Assembly (NCBI GenBank): GCA_030248135.1
Contig: JASANC010004782.1
Coordinates: 1-64,000, forward strand
Direction of reading: 5' to 3'
Source of the DNA: Theristus sp. LFF4_11
Taxonomy: Eukaryota > Nematoda > Chromadorea > Monhysterida > Xyalidae
Length of the DNA: 64,000 nt
The notes under the pieces are model-generated. The model was not told where the DNA came from, searched no databases, and saw only the letters and a list, made by a program, of their open reading frames with translations. Positions 1-12,500 of this stretch are shown piece by piece. How positions within the stretch are numbered: position 1 is the first letter of the stretch; every line of letters starts with the position of its first letter. A program made the translations under genes and the position numbers.

Positions 1-3000
1 TGGTGACACGTTCAGCCACAAACTGGCGTGTCACGTCGCACCTGACAGCTGTCGGTGCCGGGCGACGCAGCGCACATCATGGTGTCGTCGATCCCGTAGC
101 CGTACATCTCGTTGCACTGCACACGAGACACTTGCTGCACGACCGTCTGCTTCAGAACATCAGACACCTGCGGGTCGGGGTCGGCTGTCAATCAGAGAAA
201 CCGTTGATTATTCGGATTGAAATCACGCCTTCAAACAGGACAGAGAGTGTGAGGTCGACGTGACGTTTCAAACCTGATTTCAGCTTCAAGTTATCACCTT
301 GAATGGCCCGTTACGTGGTTTTCAAGAGATGTCATGGTAAAAACACACACCCGTTTTGAAAGTTAGGCAACCCATTGCTTGACCAATGGCAAGGAAACCG
401 AAAGCATATTTGGAACGGACTTGAACGCGAAAATTGAAAGCAGCCTCACTTCCGCTGGTGGTGCCCCATCCACTGACGACGAACTTTTCGCTGCTGCCCG
501 ACTGCCAGTCATCGCCGGAGGAAGGCAGGCAGACCGGCTTGACGGTGGCCGTGAACGTGACCTGCGGCAAACACAAGCAAACTGAAATGGTCTCCGAAAA
601 TGGGATGAACCGTTTCTGCACGAATAAAACGATCAGCAGACCGGCTGCGCGAGCTTTACGACGGCGATGTCATTGGCGTTGGTGTCCTTGTTGTACTGCT
701 CGTGCGTGATCACCCTGTCCAGTTGGATCGCCTGTTCGATGATGGAGAAGAACAAGTTAAGGTCAGTCTGAATTTCTCCCAATATTTTCTGTTATGTCTG
801 AAATTGTTTTTCTTTACAAGTTCAAAATGTCATTGTGGTCGTTTAGTGCAGTGCCAAATATGAACGAACAGCGATGTTGTCCGAATGCCGATGGACGCCA
901 AGTCGCGCGGTGACGCCCGCTTTGTCCGGGTTGCCCGAACTGTCGGGAGGACTGCAGGACAAATGACAAGAATATTCGTTGGTGGGTTGTCGTCAGAGAA
1001 CAGAAACAGTCAAAATGTAACGTTTGCATATGATGTGCGTGTCCACTAACAAGCAGTGCGCAGCAGTGACCACCCATTGGTTGTTGATCAAAGCTCCGCC
1101 GCACATTTGCGAGCCGTAGTACTCGAACTTGACCTGCCACGGCCACGAGTGAGGTGCCGCCTCGTTGCCACCAACGATCGATTGCAACAAACCCTGAAAC
1201 GATGAATGAAAAACTGATACACAGTCTCGTCTACAGTAACTCTACTATCTGTATATCCAACTATCTGATTGGTTAGTGATCACGTGATGCAGGCATTTTG
1301 TGCAATCCAAAATTGTCTACACTGAAAGCATGCATCACGTGATCACCAACCAATCATCTAGTTGAATATGTTGTCAGACTTTTTCGATTTTTGGAGTTTG
1401 AGCACTGAGCTACAGAATCATCGGCTAACCTGAATTTGGCAGTTCGTGACAAGGATCGTTGCCGGGTGCATGGCGTCTTGTTGGCCACACGTGGAGGTAC
1501 TACCACCTCCCCCTCCACCTCCACTGCCACCACCTCCTCCTCCACCTCCACCACCACCACCGCCGCCGCCTGAAAAATTCATTTGTGTTTTATTTGACAG
1601 GCTCACCGGATGGGAATTGCATTTCTAATCAGGCAGCAGCCATGTGCATGTGCAACTGACCGCCCCCACTGGCGTCCACGTAGGTCATGGTGGCCGAAAA
1701 GCCCTCAGCATTCACCGAATAGTCGGAGCAGATGCCGATGCTGACCGCGGCACCGACCGGGTACGTCTTCGCGGGCGGCAGCGATTTGCCGGTGTATTTG
1801 TCTGCAATGCACGCTGCGTCACTCGTTCGAGATAACACACGTTGCACAGTGCACCTGGCTAATATCTGCAACTAGCTGATTGGTTGGTTGCACAGCACAC
1901 ACGTCCAGTTGATGCAGTTATGCGGTTGCTGGAGTTTCACTACAGTTGAACAATTTTAAAATAATTTTGTCCATGTGAAAGCGACGTGAAAGAATATCGA
2001 GAACGAAAGCGGTCAAACTAACCAACGTTCGTGGCGGCGCACGGCGACGTGGTGTACGTGCCAACCATCACGTGATCGTAGCCTTGCTCGATGCCGAACC
2101 GTGTGAATTCAACCTTGACTTGCTGAAAATGAGAACGACTTCAGCGTATACAAATTCAGCACACGCCGAGCTAGGCCACACATCGGGGACGTCCAAATAA
2201 ATTCGCCATATGCGCCTTGCCTTGTTCGTCAGTGTTGTGATTCACGCGAAATGTGTCGAGTTGAAGAGCCAGTTGTGCCGCCAACAAGCAAACTCCAACC
2301 TTGCCGGCCACACCGGCGAGTGTGCCGAGTATTTCGTCCATGTTGTTTGCGTACTGACTCTGTGCGAGTTGCACGGCCAGTGCACCGGTGCCCCCTTGAC
2401 CACCTCCACCACCCCCTCCGCCGACGTCGACATAAGTGACCGAGGCCTGGAAGCCGCTGCGCGTCACGGAGTAGTCGGAGCAGATGCCGATTGACACAGA
2501 CAGACCGGCCGCAAACGTCTTCGGCGCCGGCACGCTCTCGCCGGTGTAACGCTCTGTGGTGATCGAGTCAAGTGCACTTGCTCAATCAAGTTTCGAAAGC
2601 GGCATATAGCTTAAAACATAGCTACGCGTCACTATATACTGCTTCATGATCGCGCCTTACAAAGACACGACTCACTCACCGGTTTATAAAAAAGCTGGTG
2701 ATATAAAAGGCCTCATTTTTTCAGTACACGATAGATACCGTTTCATAGTTGAGAAACCGTAGCAATAAAAAGCCGAATACTAACCAACGGTAGTTGACTG
2801 TGCTGCGGTACACGGATCAGTGGTATACGATCCAACAATGACAAAGTCGTAGCCACTCTCGATGGAAAATTCCGTGAAAGTTACTTTCACTTGCTGAACA
2901 AAAGTGATAACTAACTGCTAATTTTTATTATTTTTTTGTTGCGTCAATCACAGCAACATGGAATGGCGCATTAAGCGAACTTATTTGGACAGGGGAAACC

Positions 3001-4422
3001 TAACCATATTATGAGTATCATGAGTAAACTGACGAAAAGTAAAAAATTCTTAAAAAGAATCAATTACAGTTACAAGCAAAACGTTGTACGTCAATCCAAT
3101 CCACTGATTGCATGGCAAGTGCAGTCGACCTACAAAGCAACCAGCTGATTTGTTGCTTTTAAACTGATTGGTCCTGCTCAGCTCGATGCAGCCAATCACC
3201 ATGCTACATTCAAATGCAAAAATGCATAAAGTGCATACGTTTTACAGTTTGACCGCAGCGTGTCTACCCGCCCACCCCACCAGTCACTCGGCACACCACT
3301 GTCTCACCTTTGCGGCCACCCCAGCAGCCGTGTACAGCACTTTGTTCATGTTGTTTGCGTACTCCGTGCTCGACAACGCCACCACTCGTCCGCCCCCCTC
3401 AGTGCCACCCCCTCCAGTGTCTCCCCCGATGTACGTGGCCGTCGCTTGAAAGCCCGGTCCGGTCACCGAATAGTCGGAGCAAATGCCGATGACCACGGTC
3501 TCCCCGGCTGCATACGTCTTATTAGCCGGACGGCTGTTGCCGGTGTAGCGGTCTGAAAATAACGGCCATGCTGTGCCATCATTTTTGAAGTTTTCGATTC
3601 GCTGTTGAATAGAAATTATAAATGTTTCCACGTTCATTGAATTCCAGTTGGTAACTTTCCACACCGTGAGTGGTCGCCGCCGAACATGGGGAGCCAGTGT
3701 AGCTGCCGACCACAACAAAATCATAACCGTTCTCGACGCCAAATTGCGTGAATGATATCTTGATTTGCTGAAGAAAAACGAAAAACATGCAAATTCAAAC
3801 ATTCAATTGCTAGATTGTTTCCTGTAGTTAATGTTAAATGAATCTACGGAATACACAATGGCAACATTTTTCAGGATGCAAGTAGCGCGCAAAATTTGAA
3901 AGGAAAAAAGACGTTTAGAAACCCAATTATGTGTCAAATTTGACGTTTTTAAAGCTATTTGATTCTTCCTGCTACACACGCAATTAAGATTTGTCTACGC
4001 ATTCTTGAAAGACTTATGTAATCATAAATGCAACCATAATACGCCCAATACTGCCATACCAAACACAGCAATGAACATGCCGCCAGTGTGGCCCTGCGAT
4101 TTATCGACAAAAAACATTCGGATTCACCGTCTCAAAGCCGGCGAAACCGAGATAGCTAAGGTTACTTGTGTTCCCATGACTGGACGAGGCACAGAGACTG
4201 ACCTCGTGGCGAGGGCGTTGGAGGGGTCCGTGTGGAGCTTTGGGATTTCAAGAACCGGCGGCTGGGAGGAGTTGCAAATGCACGAAAACTCACGCGTCCC
4301 GCGATGCCCTGCACTGTGTCCACTATGGCGTCCTTGTTGTTTTCATAGCCAGCCAGTGAGATCGTTCTCGCGTTCACCTGCGATACCAACAGCAAAATCA
4401 ACGCTGTTTTTGGCAGCAGCAT
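1..4422 (-). CDS. Secreted CUB(x3)-trypsin-like serine protease, 3' end off the window
   Basis: Thirteen exons join in frame on the minus strand: 4294-4422, 3665-3767, 3308-3552, 2785-2893, 2300-2553, 2023-2122, 1661-1801, 1430-1569, 1051-1193, 870-951, 642-731, 450-561 and 42-184. Exon 1 encodes a signal peptide ([18 protein letters not shown]). Three two-exon modules follow, each with a [14 protein letters not shown] strand and an [12 protein letters not shown] half; these read as CUB domains. A glycine-rich linker exon (1430-1569) then leads to an S1 peptidase domain with the activation site SIVGGNEA, catalytic His in VTAAHC, catalytic Asp in NDIAVVKL, and VVSGWG. The last visible exon ends at GTDSCQ with a GT donor, so the GDSGG serine exon should lie left of base 1. 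It is likely an extracellular endopeptidase activated by cleavage; the CUB domains probably bind partners or matrix. The substrate is unknown. Confidence 0.85.
1245..1375. mobile_element. Short palindromic MITE, copy 1, intronic
   Basis: Two arms of about 38 bp are inverted around a 30-40 bp centre. The left arm runs from about 1254 (TATCCAACTATCTGATTGGT...GATCACGTGATGCA) and the right arm ends near 1370 with the complementary ...TGCATCACGTGATCACCAAC. It lies in the intron just before the protease-domain exon. A second copy with the same arms lies at about 63,642-63,781. There is no coding capacity. Confidence 0.7.
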
Positions 4423-5229
4423 TGTTGCTCACGTTCAGCTTCGTACCAATGCAGTTTCGTTTGCGGGTTTTTGAAATCGACAGAAGTCCGTTGATAAAAC
4501 AAAAAAAACTTACGAAAAAACGTTAACCCTAGCCTTCGACAGGTTCGCAAACAAAAAACGCGCGATTCACTTTTTTTGCGAATTTTCGGCTGAAAATAAA
4601 AATGCCCCTCGTGTCAACTATTGAACGAGCGCATTTGATGGTGTGATATCGACTTGCACATTTCTACGGTATATAAAAACATGCAACAGCTGAAAACACA
4701 TCGGCAGACGCCCACAAACGCGACGTTGACACTCCATGATAATTATCGTAATCTGCTTGCTTTGAACAGCTGATTTTATTTGTCACACATTCAAAAGCTG
4801 TAAATTCGAAAATCGAGCCTAACACCTAGCAACATGCAGAGATGTTTATCAAGCTGCATTATGCTACGATCAAGGTGTTTTGTGATATACCGTTACAGTA
4901 TACTGATGTCAAAACTGACATTTGTGATTTAAAAAAACATACACAATGGCTGAACGATTGTTGGAAACGTTTATTCGCGTTAAACAGATAATATGTTCAC
5001 AGTTCAGAAAACTTTATCGTTAGGAAACGTCTGAAAACGTCAACCCATTAGTCAGTACAAACAGGCAACATAAAAGCAGAATGTCGATGCACAGGAAGAA
5101 AACAGTCTCATGATCTGCAACAAACACTTCAAATCTAGCAGGCTGTTACGTAAGTAGGAAGGAATAAAGTGAGAAGTCAGAAAAAGAGAACAATCCCAGT
5201 GATGTTCATGTGTTGGTTCTCCCCTGGTC
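4423..5229. other. Intergenic spacer between RPAP1 and the CUB protease
   Basis: No gene is supported here. It holds the upstream region of the protease gene (minus) and the 3' flank of RPAP1 (minus). It is AT-rich with several A-runs; an ORF crossing 4005-4526 on plus is a shadow of the protease signal exon. Confidence 0.6.
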
Positions 5230-8200
5230 TCACATGCTGCCGAGTTTATGCAACACGCGTTGCAGTGCGTTCACCACCTTTGCATATTTTCCGTCGCAAG
5301 CATGTTCGTTGACGAAATGCTCCATGGATCGTCGGGCCAGTTGGTAAACGCACGGATTACGCTGTGCATTTACGTAGCCGCTCGCTAACGCAGTCGCAAA
5401 CGCAAGCATCAGCTCGGCTGACTTTGTTAACGTTCGCTTAATGCGCGTGTCCAGCCATTTCGACGACCAGAGACACTGAAGAGACGCAAAAAAAGTTAAT
5501 GGCAAACGGGAAATGGAGAAACTGAGTTAATTTATTCTTAAAATCACAGATTTGTTCGATTGGTTGTTTGGATCAACTGAAAAAAAAGAAAAAGGCGTGC
5601 TCGTTTCAAATTGAGTTGGCCAATCAGCACGCCTGTTTGTAGCACTCGCAAACCTGCGCCTGTTTGATAGTGCAGCCGCGTAGCAGCGTGTGACGCTGCG
5701 CATTCCAAAGCATCAACGCTGCCTCGGTTGACGTGACGGTTGGCAACAGCACAAAATGGCTGAACAACGCATCACCGAATGACGTTTGCTCGTACTCGGT
5801 CAGTAGACGATTGTAACTGTTGTGGTCAGTTTTGGTGGATAAACACTGGCGATGGAGGAACACAAGTGCACAGGAGCATACAACGAATACTCAGAAGGCC
5901 TCATCGAAATTTGGCATTGCCCGAAAAACTGCAATTGCTTAAGTAGAAAAAGTGCTGGGTTGGGTGATCCACCAAAAATAGAATGAAAGCGCAGCACAAA
6001 AAGAACGAAACCGATTTACATGGTTTCGAACGAGCCAACGCCATCGATCATATGATCAGGCTCAAAGTTGACGCTGATTGGTCGCTCGTCACTGGTGACG
6101 GCGGGCAGAACACAGTCGCGGAGAAAAGCAGCCAGATAATTGAAGATCAGGCCGTCCATGTAAACGGAGTTACCTGCACAATACTGTCATGTAGCAAATG
6201 GTTTCAATTGAACTTTCTAATTGTTGATACAATTTTCTTGGCAATTCTGAATTCAACCAAACAAACCGAGTAAAAACACAATGGACAGTTTCGCCATCAG
6301 TTCGTCCATGGGAATGCACGCTTGAAAATAACAAGTTCGTCGCGTGAACAGCAAATAAGCGAACATCAGACAGTTGGTGCAATCGTTCAATAGTGAATGG
6401 TGGCCCGCAGTTGATGGTGTTGAACCGCTGAAGATTCAAATTTTCATCAAGAGATTTTTAGAGAAACACTGCAACTGAAATGTAGAAGTAACAAGAACAC
6501 ACACTTGAATGGTGTGTTCACAATACGACAAATTGATCTACTCAAGTGAAAAACAGTCATGAGCTATTATCTTTTCGTTTTTGTGAAAAAAGATTCTGAC
6601 AAGTTTTTTGCCCAATCTACCATCAGATTACGTTCAGTTGGGTAATTTCAACTTGCCGCGCAGTCATGAAACATTTTGCCAATCTGTGTGCGCAAACGCA
6701 CATTGCGCAACGTTCAATAAGTTGCTTGCATGCAACGTTTGCAGATTGCGTCAGCCAGTGAGAGCAGCGCAACCGACGTACCTTCTGCCGGTGCGCACGT
6801 TGTGCAGCTGCACCAGCGGCTGGAGGAACCATGCGCAGCAAGTGTCCGGTGTCACGTACGCATGCAGACGCCACTTGGCACGGCTGCAAACACACAAAAT
6901 CAACAGCGTTACTGAACTTCATAACGAAACCATTCTCCTTCCAATTACCAACCACACAAAAAACTCACTCAGTCGGCAACGATCCGTGTTCAACGTGCTC
7001 AAAGTAAACGTGACACAAGTGCGCCATCGAGTCACCGGCGATTTCGGCCAATGCCTCCGACGACATCAAAGTCTGCAGCGACGGCGGTGGAAGCGACTTG
7101 CGAATCTCCTCAACAATGAACTTGCGGCGGCCTTCGCCAGCGCCTCGACTGCTGATTTGGGTGCACTCACTGAACGCAGAGGCACACGATCAACACAGTC
7201 AGGACACTCGAAAAGACACTTTGGGACGGTCGGTCGAGTCAAGAGATCAGGCATGATACAAAACGTTCGTTAGATTTTTCAGAACAAACGTCCACCAGTT
7301 TGACTGATGAGAATTCGTTTGACGTTGAGATACTAAAATCTGGGTTTTTGAAGGATCGAAATCGAAAGGAGCTAATAAAAGCACAACATTGAGAGGATGG
7401 CAGTGAACGTACGCTTCGAGCACTTGGAATAACCGTGCAATAGCGATGCACCGGTTCGCAGTTGCAATGGACTGACATTTGGTAACCAAGTCCACCTGGA
7501 AAAATAAGGCTAAAACAGATCTGAAAACTCGTGGTCTTTTATTTGCAACAATGTCAAAGGCAACCTGAATCGGGTCAACTGCAATGCGAGGCTCTGCCTC
7601 CAACGTTTGCCCAGCACTGTCAACGTCCAGTAATTCCAGATTTCGAATTGCTTCTTCGATGCGGCTTTGATTATCTTCTACGAAAAGAAATAATTTCTAT
7701 TGCTAATGCAATTGTTTTTCTCAAGATCAAAAAATCGAACTCACCACTTCGATGCTTTTTGGCTTCTTTGCTTGCATGCGAATGGTGGTCCAGGTGCACT
7801 TTTCGTGATTTTAAATACGACACCAAATTTGGGTCTGCAAAAGTTTTGGTGTTCTCCCAATTTGAAAATGCACCAATCTGCAGTGCTCAGTGCCCGCCGC
7901 TCACCCAGCTTTGCCAGTATTGCTTTCTGTTCTGCGTAGATTTCCGTTTCGCTCATTGCTGCGAGCCTCGCCAGATTCTCGGTGTGAACTTGCTGTTTGA
8001 TTTTATCGATCGGCACATCGTCCGCGTCTGCGTCGTCTTCATCAAGAGCAACAGTGCCGGCTGTCGTCTGGAGAACAGAAAAACTATCAAACAACGAATA
8101 AAACGAACTCTTCTTTCAACATCAGAAAAGAAGTCTAACGTGCTAAAAAAAGCACAGCTTCAATATGACGACCACACATTTATGCGAAAAAAACCGAAAT

Positions 8201-9061
8201 TTACCGTCCGTTTTTGCTTAGTGAGCTGCGGACTGACACCGCGAGTGCTGGATATGGTTTTTGTGGCTTTCGAAATCGCAAAAACAGTCATTCCGCGGCC
8301 CATTGGGCGACGTGACGATTTTCGAATTGGCCAATTAGTACACACTGAGATTAGACTTGCAAAATAAAACCCACACGCGTCAAGCAACCTGCATGATCGA
8401 GAGCTGCTCCCTCGCAAACAGCGACTGCGATGCGTCGTCCGTCTCGGCTGGCAACTGCGAGCGCAACGACGCAGCCGGCTGCACGGCGGGCGCGACAAAC
8501 GCGAAGCGGCCCTTTCTCGGGCTGACGTTCTTCTCGCGCACCTCGCCCAACACTTTCGTGGCGTCAATGTCGACGATTTCACGTTCATGAACCGCTGCGT
8601 CATCACGGCGAGGAGTGGAGCGACGCGGCGAGCAAGCCGATGGCGATGGCGCCCACGGCGAGTCGGCGCTTTCTTGTTGGAATTTGTGCTGCAAAAGGAT
8701 GAAGCTGCCAAGTGTCAGGGAGTGTGCGGTTGCAGTGCAAAAGCGGGATTGATCGGTCGCCCAGCGGCTCACCTCACTGAATTTTGGAACCTGTTTTATC
8801 CGAGTTTCCACACTATTTTCAAAGAATTATGATCGGGTGGAGCGGACAAACATTTCACTCCGTCGTCAGAAAACTAAAATTGAACTGGCAGTTATGGATG
8901 TTGGAATCGAGAACACAAGCGCGCACCTGAAGTCCGAGCGCGCCCTGGTGCACCGGCGACGTCGTGTGCTCGTAGTATTCGTGCTCTCGCTTGTGCAGAT
9001 ACTCTTCCTGCAGCTTTAGCACGTCAGCCTCCGTGTCCAATGAACGTGGACGGCGCGACAT
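5230..9061 (-). CDS. RPAP1: RNA polymerase II-associated protein 1 (RPAP1), compact form
   Basis: Twelve exons add up to an intact frame of 636 codons plus stop: 8927-9061, 8389-8688, 7905-8067, 7745-7834, 7565-7677, 7413-7495, 6969-7169, 6782-6883, 6267-6427, 6020-6173, 5654-5816 and 5230-5475. The N-terminus (RPRSLDTEADVLKLQEEYL) and the block HTENLARLAAMSETEI..EQ followed by LDPNLVSYLKSR match the RPAP1 N-terminal region. The last two exons (EYEQTSFGDALFSHFVLLP, then ARRSMEHFV) match the RPAP1 C-terminal end. RPAP1 helps assemble or import RNA polymerase II and supports Pol II transcription. At 636 aa this model is about half the vertebrate length, so the middle repeat region seems reduced, or small exons were missed. 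An AG acceptor at 9076-9077, 14 bases before the ATG, fits trans-splicing. Confidence 0.85.
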
Positions 9062-9075
9062 AACGCAACGATTCA

Positions 9076-9083
9076 CTGGAAAT
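9076..9083 (-). promoter_or_regulatory. Candidate trans-splice acceptor upstream of RPAP1
   Basis: On the minus strand the sequence AATTTCCAG directly precedes a 14-base leader and the RPAP1 ATG. No upstream exon donor is needed to complete the protein. With an ataxin-3 poly(A) signal about 160 bases upstream, this fits a downstream operon gene that receives a spliced leader. The leader itself cannot be seen. Confidence 0.45.
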
Positions 9084-9232
9084 TCATGGTGGTTTCAAAA
9101 ATTTGCAAAACTACAAAAAACGCAGCTGATGAACAACGACAATACATACATGATACAATGTACCATCACGGTCTGTTTGGAGACTAAACGCCGTAAAATC
9201 ACAATTCCACGGTAACATTTACAAATGCAAAT

Positions 9233-9238
9233 TTTATT
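9233..9238 (-). terminator. AATAAA poly(A) signal for the ataxin-3 gene
   Basis: An AATAAA hexamer lies on the minus strand about 290 bases after the ataxin-3 stop codon and about 160 bases before the RPAP1 acceptor. The 9062-9524 interval otherwise holds only ataxin-3 3' UTR and spacer. Confidence 0.5.
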
Positions 9239-9524
9239 CAGGTATCACAAACATTGTGCAAGCGAAAACACGAATCACAATCATGAATCAACGGGCAATG
9301 TTTCCTTTAATTCCCAAGTATTGACATGAAGTTCTCGTTGAAAAAACAAAAACAAAAAGAAAACAAGATGGAAAATAACGATAAATAGCTTAGCAAGCAT
9401 CACCAAAAACGCAAATGAAATTCGGTTTCTCTGCAAAAGTGAATACTAAAGTAAAGTTACATTTCGGGTCGGATCAGAATCACCAAACAATCGTAAAAAC
9501 GAATCACAGCAACTTTCTCGGGAT

Positions 9525-12500
9525 TCACGGTTTTGCAGCGTGAGATTCGAGTCGATCCAAGAACGCAGCGCGCTGCCTGCGTACGGCCTCTCGGTCGGCC
9601 GTGCCCCCCAGGCGGCTGGTGGCGCTCGATGCGGCGTCACTGGTGCTCACAGGACGGGCGACACAATCTGCAGCACATCAGCCGATTTTGGCTTTGTTTA
9701 TAGGTTGCTGGACACTGACAACGACCAATGCATCTCACGGCTGCAAAGCGCCAGCGTGCGAACGGGCCTGGTAGCGGCCGTAAAAATCACGTCCGTGCAA
9801 GCTGGCCACTGCGAAATATGTGTCGTACGCAGTACCGAACTACGCAGCACAGTGAGCGGCATTCCTCATAAATATCGACATATGTGTCTTGAAACTCCTT
9901 CCCACAAAAAAACAATCTCAGCAGAGCCACATTCTCGAACCGCAGAACCACACCAACCCGTATTTTCGATGGCGGCGCCATCCGTGGTTGCCGCATCATT
10001 TTTCAGGCTTGCCTCAATCGCCTGTCTTATCATGAGCTCCTCAACGTCGTCGTCGTTGTCCTGCAACTGTTCGTAGTCGACGCCGGCCTCCTGCGCAGAC
10101 TGTCGCAACAACGACTGCAGTGTCGGGTCACTCGCATCGTGTTCACGTTTGCTCGCTTGTAAAACGCCCTTTGATGCAAATAAGACTGTCATCATGTGCG
10201 TTTTTGTGTTATGTTATTTTTACATTTTAGAAACAAAAGCAAAACTTTTGGGAAAAACAACAACCCAAAAATTACGCAACTTTTATTGCCAAAAACCAAA
10301 CGTAACCCGCCGACTGACTGCAATCTTCACGCTTATATTAGGATCTAAGGCAAATAAACCCGTCTAAAATCTTGCGTCCTGCAGCCTGCCGCACTTTGGT
10401 CAACCACACGGCACGTGTCAGCCGACTTGAAACGTTTTGGAGTGTGCGACATGAAAGCACACCTGCAGCAGCTGTTGCTCATTCGTGCTGTCTGACGAGT
10501 CGCCAGCTTCATCGGCAGCTGCATCTGCGACGGCGGTTGTGCCTGTTGCTGCTCCAGCACCCGAAAAAGGCGTCACCGTCGGCTTGGTGGTTGTCGCTGC
10601 CTCTGACTCGCCCTTTGCAGCTTTACTGGCCATCTTGTAGTCACTGTAGTTGCAAAACGTGACTTTTTACAAAAAATCAATCATTGAGACTAGGGATGGA
10701 GCCGGTTCCGGTCCGGATTCCGGATTCCGGCGCCTAAAATTGGATCCGGATCCGGTCCGGATTCCGGCGCAATTTTGCCGGATCCGGCCGGAATGGCCGA
10801 GACCCGCGAATTAACAAGTTGATTCCTCCGTTTCAGAGCTGTTCAATGGTTTGGCAAATTTGTTTCGGTGCTTTGTTTATTTTGTTGTTGTACATTTGAC
10901 ATGTGATCAGTGAGCGTTGCTTTAGTTTAGTGTTCTGTTCAATGGTAAATGGTTCACTGCTTTTGTCTTGAGTGGTAAACGTATGTGCAGCATCGTCCAC
11001 TTTAAAAAACGTGGCTGCCAGCTTTTGGCCGACGTTGTTGATGAACAATAGCAGTTTTTTTTGAAATCAGCCATTTTTGTTGGTCATATTCAGTTAGCTG
11101 TCAAACAGTTGCTTTTTTGTGAGCCCCAGAACACCAGCGATTTTAGCGACATGTGTTACTGTGGGTGTGCGGGGGTGCCGTGATCCCCTAAAACCCGATA
11201 AACCCCCCCCCCTCCACAACGAATCCAACATCATGGCCACGTACGTTGATCCGCGATTCAAGAATACTGCAGTCGTCTTCAAAAATGGAGGTGCGATTCG
11301 TTGTGAACTACTTCACATTGCAAAGAAAATCTTGAAACGACCGGAGACGCCCACAAACTGCGACGATATATCCGAAATCGCGAACAACGACGATGACGAA
11401 AGTGAACGCGAGCCCGAACCAAAAAAGAAATCGACTGGCCTCTACGGAGGCATTGAGTTTCACGCTGCGCGACCGCGCAACCCGTCAGGCGAATCCAGTC
11501 TTGATGACGAACTGCGCGGCGAAATGAATATGTACGAGTCGGATGATTTTATCGACGAACCGGACAAAAGTGATCTCATGCTAGACTTTTGGCGGATGAA
11601 CTCGTCTAAATACCCCAAACTATCGACAATCGCGCGCAGATACCTGGCACCGCTACCAACAACCGTGGCAAGCGAACGAATGTTCTCTGAAGCCAGGCAG
11701 GTGTTTGTGTACAGCCGATCTCGTCTGTCAACTCAAAACGCCGAAAAGGTCATGTTTCTGAATGGAGTGTTGCCAGCACTTGATTATCCCTATGCGATGT
11801 GAATTTTGTCAATTGTTGTTGTTGTAATTTTTGGTTGTTCATGTGCTGTGTCTTGCTGACTTTGTTTCTGTGTCTGTGCTGTTTTATGCTGAAAATGTGA
11901 TGAAGAAGCGACGAAATGTGCGTAGATGTTTTTTAGACATAAAAAGGCCATTCCGGTCCGGATTCCGGCAATTTTTGCCGGATCCGGCCCGGCCGGAATG
12001 GGCTTTTGCCGGATCCGGCCCGGATTCCGGCAAATTTGCCGGATCCATCCCTAGATCACTGAAAACCAACAGACAGCGCTCACTTTGGATCAGGTGGTGC
12101 GCCGTCCAGCTCGCACGGCGGAAAGTTGCCAATGACAACAAAAATCGAGTATTCTAAACGAAATAAAAAGCAACATCTGAACTTCTCAGGATGGAAAATA
12201 CAGTTGACAAATAAAAGAACGTGTGAGACACGCCACCGAACGCACGTTCACGCTCGAGCTGCGCGAGCAGCATCGCCAGGTAGGTGTCGTTGACGTGCTC
12301 CGGACGGTGCAACATTGAATTCAAGTTGAACCAATGACGGCCGAATCTACGAATCGCGAACCAATGCTCACGGTGATTGCAAATGAACGCCTGGGCGCTG
12401 CTGTAACCTTTGCACTGTTTGACACGGCACTTGGGCGCAAAATAAAAACAAAACAAACGAAAACAGGCCATTATCTTTTTATGGCTCTGCGATTCAATGC

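Noticed and set aside
8212..8347. Extra RPAP1 exon between exons 2 and 3
   Set aside because: Its acceptor phases do not fit; joining exon 2 directly to 7905-8067 keeps the frame.
7531..8367. 278-codon plus-strand ORF
   Set aside because: It overlaps RPAP1 exons and introns on the other strand and has no domain signal.
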